NCBI RefSeq assembly: GCF_014084125.1
Contig: NZ_CP048405.1
Span: 5,890,001 to 5,954,000, forward strand
Direction of reading: 5' to 3'
DNA from: Streptacidiphilus sp. PB12-B1b
GTDB lineage: Bacteria; Actinomycetota; Actinomycetes; Streptomycetales; Streptomycetaceae
Length of the DNA: 64,000 bases
The notes beneath the pieces were generated by a model. It was not told the origin of the DNA. It was given only the letters and a program-made list of their open reading frames with translations, and did no database searches. Within the stretch, counting starts at the first letter, position 1. Each line of letters starts with the position of its first letter. The position numbers were made by a program, and so were the translations under genes. This document shows, one piece after another, positions 21,369 through 29,505 of this stretch.

Positions 21369-21772
21369 CCGTGCTCGCCCGACTCCCGCTGGCCGCCACC
21401 GGCTGGTTCACCCTGCTGGTCACCACCCTGATCGCGGACGCCGCGCCGCTGCGGATCGCCGTGGTCTCGGTCTTCCTGCTGCTGGGGCCGGGCGCGGCAC
21501 TGCTGCGCCCGCTGCGGCCCGCCCTGCGCCCGGCCGCGCCCGCCTCCGGCGCCACCGCCCCGTACAGCCTGGAGCGGCCCGAGCCGCACACCGGCGAGGC
21601 CACGCAGAACCTGCTGCTGCTGGTGATGCTGAGCCTGTCCGCGCTGGTACTGGCCTCCACCGCGCTGATGCTGGCCGGGGCCTTCAGCGGGGGCGCCACC
21701 CTGGTCGTGCTGGCCGCCGTCACCAGCGTCGCGGCCCTGTGCCCGGCGCTCCCGGGGCCGGTCCGGGGATGA
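21365..21772 (+). CDS. Small membrane protein of the glycan cluster
   Basis: 135 aa; ATG 21365 overlaps the stop of the GT2/membrane fusion (ATGA), with GGGAG upstream. It has about four hydrophobic segments: TGWFTLLVTTLIADAA, IAVVSVFLLLGPGAALL, LLLLVMLSLSALVLAST and LMLAGAF...LVVLAAVTSVAAL, with a short Pro/Arg-rich soluble loop in the middle. No family recognised. Tight coupling on both sides suggests it works with the two neighbours, possibly as an accessory subunit of the membrane transferase. Confidence 0.75.
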   Translation: MTVLARLPLAATGWFTLLVTTLIADAAPLRIAVVSVFLLLGPGAALLRPLRPALRPAAPASGATAPYSLERPEPHTGEATQNLLLLVMLSLSALVLASTALMLAGAFSGGATLVVLAAVTSVAALCPALPGPVRG

Positions 21773-22851
21773 CCGGGGCCGGGCACCGGCTGAGGGAGTT
21801 ACTGCCGGCGGCGCGCCGCCGGACACTGACCGCGATCGGGGCCGGGCTGGTGCTGCTGCTCGGGCTGCTGCTGTTCGTCCCGCTGCCGGGCGCGGTGCAC
21901 GCCCGGGGCCGGGCCGCCGACCCCTGCGCCGCCGACGCGCTGCTGGTGCCGCCGTGCGGCGCGTGGTGGGGCGCCTACGTGCCGACCGGCCCGGACGGGC
22001 TGGTGGCCTCGGTCGACTCGCTGGAGCAGCGGACAGGCCGCCGACTGGACCTCGTCTACACCTACCACGACATGGGCGGCGGCACCGACGGGCAGCTGCT
22101 GGACCCGGCCGAGCAACAGCTGGGCCGGGACCACCTGCTGATGCTCTCCTGGGAGTCCGACGTCTGGTCGGACGACGACGGCGGCAGCGCCTCCACCCCG
22201 CTGGGCTGGGCGAAGATCGCCGCCGGGGACTACGACGCCACCGTGATCGACCCGCAGGCCGAGCGGGTCAAGGCGTACGGCCGGACCGTGCTGATCGCCC
22301 TCGACCAGGAGATGGACTCGCGCACCCCGGCCGACGGCAGCCCCGCCGACTTCGTCGCCGCCTACCGGCACGTGGTGGACCGGTTCCGGCAGCTGGGCGC
22401 GGACAATGTCCGCTGGGTGTGGACGATCACCGGCTACATGGCGCACACCCGGCTGTTCAGCGCCATGTACCCGGGCGACGGCTACGTCGACTGGATCGGC
22501 TACGACCAGTACAACTACTACGGCTGCAAGCGCGATCCGCACTGGCTGTCCTTCGCCCAGGCCGAGCTGCCCGCCTACACCTGGCTGCGCGCCCACATCT
22601 CCGCCACCAAGCCGCTGATGCTGGCCGAGTACAGCACCGCCGTGGACGCGGCCGACCCGGCCGCGCAGCAGCAGTGGTACCAGCAGGTGCCCGGGGTGCT
22701 GCAACGGCAGCTGCCGGGGGTGAAGGCGGTGGTGCAGTGGGACTCCTCGGTGCCCGGCCCCGACTGCGACCTGTCGCTGGACACCCCGCCCGCGCTGGCC
22801 GGCTTCGCCGAGGCCGGCCGCAGCAGCTACCTGCGGCAACCACTGCCCTGA
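21769..22851 (+). CDS. GH26-like glycoside hydrolase (beta-mannanase fold), exported
   Basis: 360 aa; ATG 21769 overlaps the preceding stop (ATGA). Residues ~15-45 (TLTAIGAGLVLLLGLLLFVPLPGAV) form a signal anchor. The rest is a TIM-barrel domain like GH26: WWGAYVPTG at the first strand, TVLIALDQEMDSR (candidate acid/base Glu), VDWIGYDQYNYY, and KPLMLAEYSTAVD (candidate nucleophile Glu). Exopolysaccharide clusters often encode such an enzyme to trim or release the polymer. The real glycan is unknown. Confidence 0.82.
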   Translation: MTGAGHRLRELLPAARRRTLTAIGAGLVLLLGLLLFVPLPGAVHARGRAADPCAADALLVPPCGAWWGAYVPTGPDGLVASVDSLEQRTGRRLDLVYTYHDMGGGTDGQLLDPAEQQLGRDHLLMLSWESDVWSDDDGGSASTPLGWAKIAAGDYDATVIDPQAERVKAYGRTVLIALDQEMDSRTPADGSPADFVAAYRHVVDRFRQLGADNVRWVWTITGYMAHTRLFSAMYPGDGYVDWIGYDQYNYYGCKRDPHWLSFAQAELPAYTWLRAHISATKPLMLAEYSTAVDAADPAAQQQWYQQVPGVLQRQLPGVKAVVQWDSSVPGPDCDLSLDTPPALAGFAEAGRSSYLRQPLP

Positions 22852-22900
22852 CCACTCGATGCCGACCGGACGACCGCAGCCGGGCCGCCGGGTCAGCGGG

Positions 22901-23722
22901 TCAGCCGGCGAAAGACGGCCCGTGCAGCATCGCCCGCGAGCGCCGGTAGGCCCGCCAGCCGATGGTGCGCAGCCGGTCCGGGTACGGGGCCACCGGCGCG
23001 CCCAGCCCCTCCAGCCAGAACGCCAGCTCGGCGGTGGTGTCGGTGCTCTTGAGCATCAGCCGGGCGATCCGGAAGGGGTCGTCCCGGGTGGAGCTGAGGG
23101 CGTCCCGGACCGCCGTCGCCGAGGTGTAGCCGGTGGCCCTGACCAGCCGCCGGACCGCCCCGGAGTTGTAGCCGTGCGGGTAGGCGAAGGCCGGGACCGG
23201 CTCGCCCAGGACGTCCTCCAGGACCGCCTTGGGGGTGCGCAGCTCGCGCAGCACCTCGGCCGTCGACAGGGTGTCCAGTTGCGGATGGGTCACCGTGTGC
23301 GCGCCGATCTCCAGGCCGCAGTCGGCGACCTCCTTGACCTGGTCCAGCGTCATCATCGGCGCGGGCGGCAGCAGGCACCGCGGGTCGGCCGCCAGCGCCC
23401 CGGTGGTCAGGTACGCGGTGGCCGGAATGCCGCGCTCGGCCAGCGCCGGGGCGGTGAACCGGGGCAGGTCGGCGAAGCCGTCGTCGATGGTGACCACGAT
23501 CGGACGCTCGGGCAGCGGCGCCCGGCCGGCCAGCGCCTCGGTCAGCCCGGTGGCGGTGAGCGGGGTCCGGCCGCTGTCCCGGATGGCGTCCAGCTGCGCC
23601 AGGAACTGCCGCGGACGCACCGTGAACCGGGCGATCCACGGCGGCGGATCGTCCGTCACGGCGTGGTACAGCAGCACGGGGATCCGCGCGCTCACCGGAA
23701 TCCGCTCGCCCGACGCGGCCAT
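22901..23722 (-). CDS. Polysaccharide deacetylase (NodB/CE4 family)
   Basis: 273 aa from ATG 23722, with GGGGGA just upstream; a longer frame to 23779 would overlap the flippase gene and lacks support. CE4 motifs are complete: PVLLYHAVTD, PIVVTIDDGFADL (catalytic and metal Asp pair), IGAHTVTHPQLDTLS (metal His pair), FAYPHGYNSGAVRRL. No signal peptide, so it probably acts on a cytoplasmic or membrane-associated acetylamino sugar, in contrast to the secreted deacetylase at 52150. It is last in the minus-strand glycan operon, 29 nt after the flippase. Confidence 0.92.
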   Translation of the reverse strand: MAASGERIPVSARIPVLLYHAVTDDPPPWIARFTVRPRQFLAQLDAIRDSGRTPLTATGLTEALAGRAPLPERPIVVTIDDGFADLPRFTAPALAERGIPATAYLTTGALAADPRCLLPPAPMMTLDQVKEVADCGLEIGAHTVTHPQLDTLSTAEVLRELRTPKAVLEDVLGEPVPAFAYPHGYNSGAVRRLVRATGYTSATAVRDALSSTRDDPFRIARLMLKSTDTTAELAFWLEGLGAPVAPYPDRLRTIGWRAYRRSRAMLHGPSFAG

Positions 23723-23751
23723 CGCCGTCCCCCGTTCACTCTGCCCTGGTG

Positions 23752-25263
23752 TCAGTGTTCCTCCTCCGCCCGCGCCCATTCACGTTTCCGCGGAATCGTC
23801 ATCAGGGAGACCGTCTCCACCGGCGCCTCGGCGACCCCAGGGCGCGGCGGCGCGCCGGGGCGCGGCATCCGGATCCGGGGCTCGGCCGGCAGCCAGGAGC
23901 TGCGGAACACCAGCAGCGCGCCCGCCACCAGCACCTGGGTGACCAGCCAGGCCATGCCCATGCCGGACAGCCCCAGCTCCGGCACGAACAGCTGGAACAG
24001 CCCGAACACCAGGACGCAGACCGCCGCGTACACCGCCACGACCATGCCGGCCTTGCGGCGGACCCGGTACGCCGCCAGCGCGGTCGCGGTGATCAGGTTG
24101 GGCACCGCGGAGAGCGCCAGCAGCCGCAGCAGGCCGGTGGCGTGCCCGGGGTAGTCGGAGCCGAACAGTCGCAGCACCAGCGGCGCGGCCAGGACGAGCA
24201 CCACCGTGCCGCTCAGCAGCAGCGCCCCGGTGCTGCGCAGCACCGTCCGCACGGCGGCGACCAGCCGCCGCGGATCCCCCGCCGACTCGACCACGATCGA
24301 GGAGCCCATGTTGGTGCTGATCACGTAGAGCATGGTGGTGATCACCCAGCTGATGGAGAAGTAGGCGCTGTCCCGGGCGCCCAGCGTGTCCAGGATCAGG
24401 ACCTGCGGCAGGGTGGCCGCGGCCAGCCAGAACAGCCCGCCGACGTAGGTGGTGGCGGTGAACCGGACCAGGCCGTTGGTGGACTCCATCGGGATCAGGT
24501 GCATCCCGGTGACGTCCCCCGCCGCGGCGTCCCGGGCCCAGGAGGGCCGCCGCTCCATCCGGCTCACCTCCCGCTCCCGGGCCGGGATGGCGGCGCGGAA
24601 GAGGTAGGTGTTGACGTACACCAGGGCCAGCACCAGCGCCACGGTCCAGGACAGCAGGATGCCGGAGCCCCGGGCGAACAGCGCGAACACGCCGACCGCG
24701 ACCAGCTTGGTGACCGAGAACAGCATCTGCTCGCCCAGCACCCAGTTGGTGCGGCGCAGCCCGGTCAGCACCCCGTCCTGGAGGATGAAGATCCCGTAGG
24801 TGACCACCGCCAGCACGAACACCCCGCCCATCAGCGGCGTGTGCAGGAAGTCCAGCCCCGGCGACATCCAGGGGATCAGCACCACGAAGCCCACCGACAC
24901 CAGTAGCGCCAGGGTGATCGAGGCGAGGTACGCCCGGGAGACGATGCGCCGGGTGGCGCGCCCCGCCGAAGGGGCGAACCTGACCATCACGTCGGCCAGG
25001 TTCAGCTGCGACACCCCGCCGAGGAACATCACCATGGAGACGGCGGAGTAGTTCCGGCCCACGGTGCCGGTGGAGTAGTGCAGCCCCGGCCCGACCACGG
25101 ACCAGTAGGCGGCGCCCAGCACCGAGGAGGCCAGCGAGGCCAGGGTCAGCACCACGCCGTTGCGCAGCAGTGGATCCCCGCCCAGGAAGCGCCCGATCAG
25201 CGGCAGGCCGCCCACTGCCCGAGCGAGTCGGCCTGGTGTACGAATGGTCCGGCTCTTGCCCAT
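23752..25263 (-). CDS. MOP-superfamily polysaccharide flippase (Wzx-like)
   Basis: 503 aa from ATG 25263 with GGGGGGA upstream. It has twelve or more hydrophobic segments, e.g. GVVLTLASLASSVLGAAYW, ASITLALLVSVGFVVLIPW, LLSGTVVLVLAAPLVLRLF and AVYAAVCVLVFGLFQLFV, in the layout of oligosaccharide flippases. A cytoplasmic loop (REREVSRMERRPSWARDA) divides the halves. It would move undecaprenyl-linked glycan across the membrane. It sits between the deacetylase and the PRTase-like gene and is presumably the exporter of this cluster. Confidence 0.87.
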   Translation of the reverse strand: MGKSRTIRTPGRLARAVGGLPLIGRFLGGDPLLRNGVVLTLASLASSVLGAAYWSVVGPGLHYSTGTVGRNYSAVSMVMFLGGVSQLNLADVMVRFAPSAGRATRRIVSRAYLASITLALLVSVGFVVLIPWMSPGLDFLHTPLMGGVFVLAVVTYGIFILQDGVLTGLRRTNWVLGEQMLFSVTKLVAVGVFALFARGSGILLSWTVALVLALVYVNTYLFRAAIPAREREVSRMERRPSWARDAAAGDVTGMHLIPMESTNGLVRFTATTYVGGLFWLAAATLPQVLILDTLGARDSAYFSISWVITTMLYVISTNMGSSIVVESAGDPRRLVAAVRTVLRSTGALLLSGTVVLVLAAPLVLRLFGSDYPGHATGLLRLLALSAVPNLITATALAAYRVRRKAGMVVAVYAAVCVLVFGLFQLFVPELGLSGMGMAWLVTQVLVAGALLVFRSSWLPAEPRIRMPRPGAPPRPGVAEAPVETVSLMTIPRKREWARAEEEH

Positions 25264-25313
25264 GTCGAATCGTCCCCCCTGCCTGGCTGTGCCCCCGGTC
25301 CTGCTGCGGCGGG

Positions 25314-26546
25314 TCAGGTACCGCCGTCGGCCAGGGCGGGCTCGTAGGCGCGCTCGCTGATCAGCACCCCGTCGACGACGCCCAGGCGGCGCGGGCCCCC
25401 CGGCCGCTCCGGGGCGTTCGCGGGCCGGTGGCCCAACGGCAGCCCCCGGGCGGCCAGCCGCAGCGTCCGGCGCTCGCCGTCGGCCTCCCGCACCAGCGCG
25501 GTGAACTCCACCGACCGGTGGCCGCGCGGCGTGGGCGGCGCGAGCGGGGCGATGTCGTCCACCGAGAGCAGCTCGGAGCCGTCCGGCAGCACCTCGGCGA
25601 CCGAGCGGGCCAGGCCCTCGCGGTCCAGCAGCCGGTTGATCCGCCACTGCGAGGCCGGCAGCACCACCGCCGGGTGGCGGCGCAGCAGCCGGGGCGGCTG
25701 CGCCGCGTCGTCCAGCGCCGGGTACACCGGGACGATCCGGTCCGGCGCGAACCCGGCGTCGGTGAAGCGGGCGGCGACCGAGGCCAGCGCCGCGCCGGAG
25801 CGCGGCGGCCCGCCGAGCAGCATGACCAGCCCGCTGACCCGGCGCACCGAATCCGGCAGCCGGGGCTCCTCGGGCAGCAGCGGCCCGCCGGGCCGGGTGG
25901 TGCGGGCGACGACGTGCTGGTACTCCAGCCGCCCGAGGGCGGCGGCGGCCAGCGGCGCCAGGTAGCCGCCGGAGGAGCGCAGCCCGAGCACCAGCAGCGG
26001 ACGCTCCCGGTCGGGGTTCAGCTCGGCGAAGCGCTCGGCGAGGGCGACCACGTCCTCCGGGCGCAGGTCCAGCTCGCGGAAGCTGGACGGGTCGTGCAGC
26101 TGGGCCCCGGCCAGCATCCGGGCCGTGTGCGGCGGGATGCCGGAGCGCAGGCCCTCCACCGCCGTCCGGACGCTGAGCAGCACCCCGGCGACGTCCTCCT
26201 CGGTGTCCCCGAGGACGGCCTCGGCCAGGACGTTGGCCAGGTCGCGCAGGAGCACGTGCCACGCGGAGAGGCCGAGCCTGCCCCGGGCGGCGGTGAGCGA
26301 GGTCTCCAGCAGCCGCCGCGCCGCGCCGATCCCGCCGCGCGGCGGTATCAGCCGCAGGGGCGGCTGCACCGGCAGCGCGGAGACGCCCTGGAGCCGGTCG
26401 GCGACGATCTGCGCGGCGCCGGCCGCGTGCAGGAAGGCGTCCAGGGCCTGCCCGCCGTCCGCGGCGGCGACCAGCCGCTGCAGCACGGTGCGCAGTTGGA
26501 CGGCGGGCGGATACGGTGCGGGGCTGATCCGCTGGTCAGTGACCAT
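25314..26546 (-). CDS. Unknown protein with a phosphoribosyltransferase-like segment
   Basis: 410 aa from ATG 26546, overlapping the upstream GT2 gene by 11 nt. No membrane segment or signal. The central part, LLVLGLRSSGGYLAPLAAAAL, then VSGLVMLLGGPPRSGAALASVAARF and DRIVPVYPAL, has the alternating strand/loop look of type-I PRTases, with the second stretch where a PRPP loop would be, but the canonical acidic PRPP motif is absent. The N-terminal 150 residues are helical and the C-terminus has a short beta-rich region. Position inside the glycan operon argues for a role with the sugar substrate. Family not recognised with certainty. Confidence 0.7.
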   Translation of the reverse strand: MVTDQRISPAPYPPAVQLRTVLQRLVAAADGGQALDAFLHAAGAAQIVADRLQGVSALPVQPPLRLIPPRGGIGAARRLLETSLTAARGRLGLSAWHVLLRDLANVLAEAVLGDTEEDVAGVLLSVRTAVEGLRSGIPPHTARMLAGAQLHDPSSFRELDLRPEDVVALAERFAELNPDRERPLLVLGLRSSGGYLAPLAAAALGRLEYQHVVARTTRPGGPLLPEEPRLPDSVRRVSGLVMLLGGPPRSGAALASVAARFTDAGFAPDRIVPVYPALDDAAQPPRLLRRHPAVVLPASQWRINRLLDREGLARSVAEVLPDGSELLSVDDIAPLAPPTPRGHRSVEFTALVREADGERRTLRLAARGLPLGHRPANAPERPGGPRRLGVVDGVLISERAYEPALADGGT

Positions 26547-27960
26547 GCTGGCGCGCCTCCCAGGGCGGTGGTGTTCCGTGGACCAGGCGGCGGCTGCGCA
26601 GGTAGCCGACGGGGCCGTAGAGCAGCCCCCGCCGCTGGAGCCGGGACAGCCGTGCGGGCCAGGCGTGGGCGTGCCGCGCCTCGCCGCCGTCCCCGGAGGG
26701 GTCGGCCGGGTCGGGCCGGGCGCCGGTGTCGCGCAGGGCGTAGCGTATGCCGCCGGGCAGTCGGCGCAGCAGCGCGGGCAGCATCCGGGGCTCCCGGGCG
26801 ACGGCCGCGGTGAGGTAGGCGCCCAGGCCCGCGCCGTAGCCGAACGCCTGGTTGTCGAGGTCCTCCGGGCGCTCCCGGTGGTGGTGCCAGACCACGGCCT
26901 CCGGCTGGTAGACCAGGTGGTGGCCGTTGACCACGGCGCGGAAGAACGCCAGCAGGTCGTCGCCGCCCTTGGCCGGGGTGCCGGTGCCGGTGGCCGGGTC
27001 GAAGCCGCCGAGCCGCCGCAGCGCCTCGGCGCGGAAGGCCATGTTGGCGCCGGAGCCGAAGCGTCCGGCGGTGAACGGGAACAGCGGCTCGTCGGCCGGG
27101 GGCTGGTCCAGCCGCCACCGGCGCTGCTCGAAGCCCTTGGTGAAGCCGCCGTGGGCCTCCAGCATGACCTGGGTGCGGGTGCGCAGCCGGGCGGGCAGGA
27201 TCAGCCCGGTGACGCAGCCGACCCGGGGGTCGGCGGCGGCGCCGTCGGCGTCGGCGAAGCCGGCCGCGATCGCCCGCAGCCAGTCGGGGTCGAGGACGAC
27301 GTCGTCGTCGGTGAAGGCGACGATCTCGCCCCGGGCCTCGGCCAGCCCCCGGTTGTGGGCGGCGGCCAGCCCCCGGACCGGCTCGCGCACGTAGCGGACC
27401 AGGTCGGCGCAGGTGTCGCGGATCAGCGTGCCGGTGGCGTCGGTGACCGGGTCGTTGTCCACCACCACGACCTCGATCCGCGGGTAGCGCAGCGCCCGGA
27501 CCGAGGCCAGGCAGCGGGCCAGCAGCTCGGGGCGTTCACGAGTGGCGATGACGACGGTGATCAGCGGCGCGTAGCCGGGGGCCGGATCGGGCCCAGCCGC
27601 ACCGGCGTCCGCCCCGGCCCGGGCCAGGGCGGCGGTGGCGCGCCGCACGGCGGGGCCCAGCTCGCGGCGGGCGGCCTCGGCGAGGACCGGAGCCGGGTCC
27701 TCCCCGGCGCCGACGACGGCCTGGACCAGGCCGACCGGTCGGCCGTGGACCCGGGCCAGGGCCAGCACCGGGCCGGGCGGGACGGCGCCGCTCTCGCCGA
27801 CCCGGCGCAGCTCCGGGGCCCGGGCGCCGTCGCCGAGCTCCAGCTCGACCACGTCCACGGGGGCCTGGTCGGGGTCGAGCCGCAGCGGCGGCCCGGGCGC
27901 GGCCGCCGCCTCGGCCTCCTCGGCCTCCTCGGTGGACGGCCGCAGGGCGGTCTGCCTCAC
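26536..27960 (-). CDS. GT2 glycosyltransferase with N-terminal extension
   Basis: 474 aa; GTG 27960 overlaps the stop of the upstream GT2 gene (GTGA). Residues ~1-130 are an Ala/Glu/Pro-rich extension without a clear fold. The catalytic GT-A domain follows: LITVVIATRERPELLARCL, VVVVDNDPVTD, VRGLAAAHNRGLAEARGE, AFTDDDVVLDPDWL (DDD metal site), FGSGANMAFRAEALRRLGGFD and KGGDDLLAFFRAV. A C-terminal helical part could touch the membrane. Donor and acceptor are unknown; the motifs fit rhamnosyl- or galactosyl-type GT2 enzymes equally well. Confidence 0.88.
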   Translation of the reverse strand: MRQTALRPSTEEAEEAEAAAAPGPPLRLDPDQAPVDVVELELGDGARAPELRRVGESGAVPPGPVLALARVHGRPVGLVQAVVGAGEDPAPVLAEAARRELGPAVRRATAALARAGADAGAAGPDPAPGYAPLITVVIATRERPELLARCLASVRALRYPRIEVVVVDNDPVTDATGTLIRDTCADLVRYVREPVRGLAAAHNRGLAEARGEIVAFTDDDVVLDPDWLRAIAAGFADADGAAADPRVGCVTGLILPARLRTRTQVMLEAHGGFTKGFEQRRWRLDQPPADEPLFPFTAGRFGSGANMAFRAEALRRLGGFDPATGTGTPAKGGDDLLAFFRAVVNGHHLVYQPEAVVWHHHRERPEDLDNQAFGYGAGLGAYLTAAVAREPRMLPALLRRLPGGIRYALRDTGARPDPADPSGDGGEARHAHAWPARLSRLQRRGLLYGPVGYLRSRRLVHGTPPPWEARQHGH

Positions 27961-28880
27961 CGTGCGGCCCCCACCGGGCGGCCGTTGCGCTCGCGCAGCA
28001 GGGTGCGCAGCACCCGGTGCCCGTCGCGGAAGGTGCGCAGGTTGGACTGGCCGGTGCGGCGCGGGAGCTCCAGCGTCGGCACCTCGGCCACCCGCAGCCC
28101 GGCCAGCAGCGCCCGGACCACGATCTCGGTCTCTATCTCGAAGCCCGAGGACTGGAGGTCGAGCTGGTCCAGGATGTTGCGGTTGAAGGCGACGTAGCCG
28201 TAGCAGAGGTCGGTGAGGCTGCTCTGGTACATCACGTTGACCAGGGCGAGCAGCCCGCGGTTGCCCATCCTGCGCAGCGTGGTGATGTCCAGTGAGCCGC
28301 CGCCGCCGGTGAACCGCGAGCCCTTGACCAGGTCGAAGCCGCTCTCCAGGAAGTGGATGTAGCGCGGGATCTCACGCGGCGACATGGAGCCGTCGGCGTC
28401 GATCATCACGATGTACTCGTGCTTGGCGGCCAGGAAGCCGGTCCGCAGGGCGTTGCCCTTGCCGGGGCCCTGCTGCGGCACGATCCGCAGCGAGGGCAGG
28501 GTGGCCCGGGCCATCTCCAGGGTGGCGTCGGTGGATTCGCCGTCGACCAGGATGACCTCGTCCACGCAGTCGGGGATGCGGTTGAGCACCCAGCCGATGT
28601 TGGCGGCCTCGTTGCGGGCCGGGACGATCAGGCTGACGCCGCCGCGGGAGGGCCCCCCGGCGAGCAGCGGCACGGCGTCGACGGCGCCGACCGCGTCCGC
28701 GCCGACCGGCGCTCCGGCCCGGCCGGTCCGGTCGACCCCGCCGGTCTCGTCGACGTCCCAGCGCTCGGCCAGGCCGGTCGAGCGGCCGGCGGCGTTTGAC
28801 ATTGGCACATTCATGAACGGCACCTCGGTTCCCCCCACGGCAGCCAGCCGCGACATTCGAACGTCCGTATGTTCGGTCAT
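27957..28880 (-). CDS. GT2 glycosyltransferase, dolichyl-phosphate-mannose-synthase-like
   Basis: 307 aa from ATG 28880; internal ATGs near 28856 and 28814 are credible alternatives because the first ~75 residues look disordered and the upstream ribosome site is weak. The catalytic domain reads VSLIVPARNEAANIGWVL, EVILVDGESTDATLEMA, QQGPGKGNALRTGF, IVMIDADGSMSPREI (DAD metal site) and VKGSRFTGGGG, then a family-typical LTDLCYGYVAFNR. This subgroup usually charges a polyprenyl phosphate with a sugar, giving the donor for later periplasmic transfer. First gene of the minus-strand glycan operon. Confidence 0.88.
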   Translation of the reverse strand: MTEHTDVRMSRLAAVGGTEVPFMNVPMSNAAGRSTGLAERWDVDETGGVDRTGRAGAPVGADAVGAVDAVPLLAGGPSRGGVSLIVPARNEAANIGWVLNRIPDCVDEVILVDGESTDATLEMARATLPSLRIVPQQGPGKGNALRTGFLAAKHEYIVMIDADGSMSPREIPRYIHFLESGFDLVKGSRFTGGGGSLDITTLRRMGNRGLLALVNVMYQSSLTDLCYGYVAFNRNILDQLDLQSSGFEIETEIVVRALLAGLRVAEVPTLELPRRTGQSNLRTFRDGHRVLRTLLRERNGRPVGAAR

Positions 28881-29505
28881 GACATCTGCTCTGCGGGCCG
28901 ATCCCCCACGGTCGGCACGCAGAGGTCCCCCTGCCTTCGCGTCACATTAGTCGGACTGAAACGTACTTGATTCCCGGGTGATCACTCGTCGGTGATCATT
29001 CAGACGTGCTCACGGGCACCCGCCACGTAACGGGACACGACCCCCTCGGCCGTCGGCGCCCTCAGGGAAACCGTACCCGGGCCCGAGTGCCCGCGTAAGA
29101 CATTTCGCGGCAGTCGCTGCCCGAATTCCCGAGTCGCCGGAAATCAGCCGTCTCAACACCTCCTTTACCCTCTCTGCCAACGAGGACCTCAATCGGACGC
29201 TCGGCCTCCGCTGTGGCCAGGTGCTCCACCGGGGCGCCGGGAGGGCCCTCCCGGCCGCGAAGCGCGCCGCCGCAGCGGGGGCCGGGGCCGCGTCCGCCCG
29301 GCGGCCGCCGGGACATGGCCCATCGTCAGCCGGACCCACGCAGTCCCCACGCAGTCCCGACCCATGCTGCTACGGAAGGGCACCGATGTCAGGAGATCGA
29401 CCGGATCGACCGGATCCTCCCAGGAGGACTTGGCAAAACGCGATCCGCGCACCCCGGCCCCGGGCATCATGGTGCGCACCAGGGACCGAGCAGGGGGGCT
29501 GCGCG
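28881..29505. other. 625-nt divergent intergenic region of the glycan cluster
   Basis: No convincing gene. It separates the minus-strand glycan operon from the ATP-grasp gene and must hold promoters for both. It is locally less GC-rich at about 28940-29000 and 29085-29210. A direct repeat lies at 28977-28998. Near 29400 the string GATCGACCG occurs twice in tandem ahead of the ATP-grasp gene. I could not fix a -35/-10 pair with confidence. Confidence 0.5.
28977..28998. promoter_or_regulatory. Direct repeat GGTGATCA x2, possible operator
   Basis: GGTGATCA occurs at 28977-28984 and 28991-28998, 14 bp apart; each copy contains the palindrome TGATCA. It lies about 100 nt upstream of the minus-strand GT2 start. 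The regulator is unknown. Confidence 0.35.
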
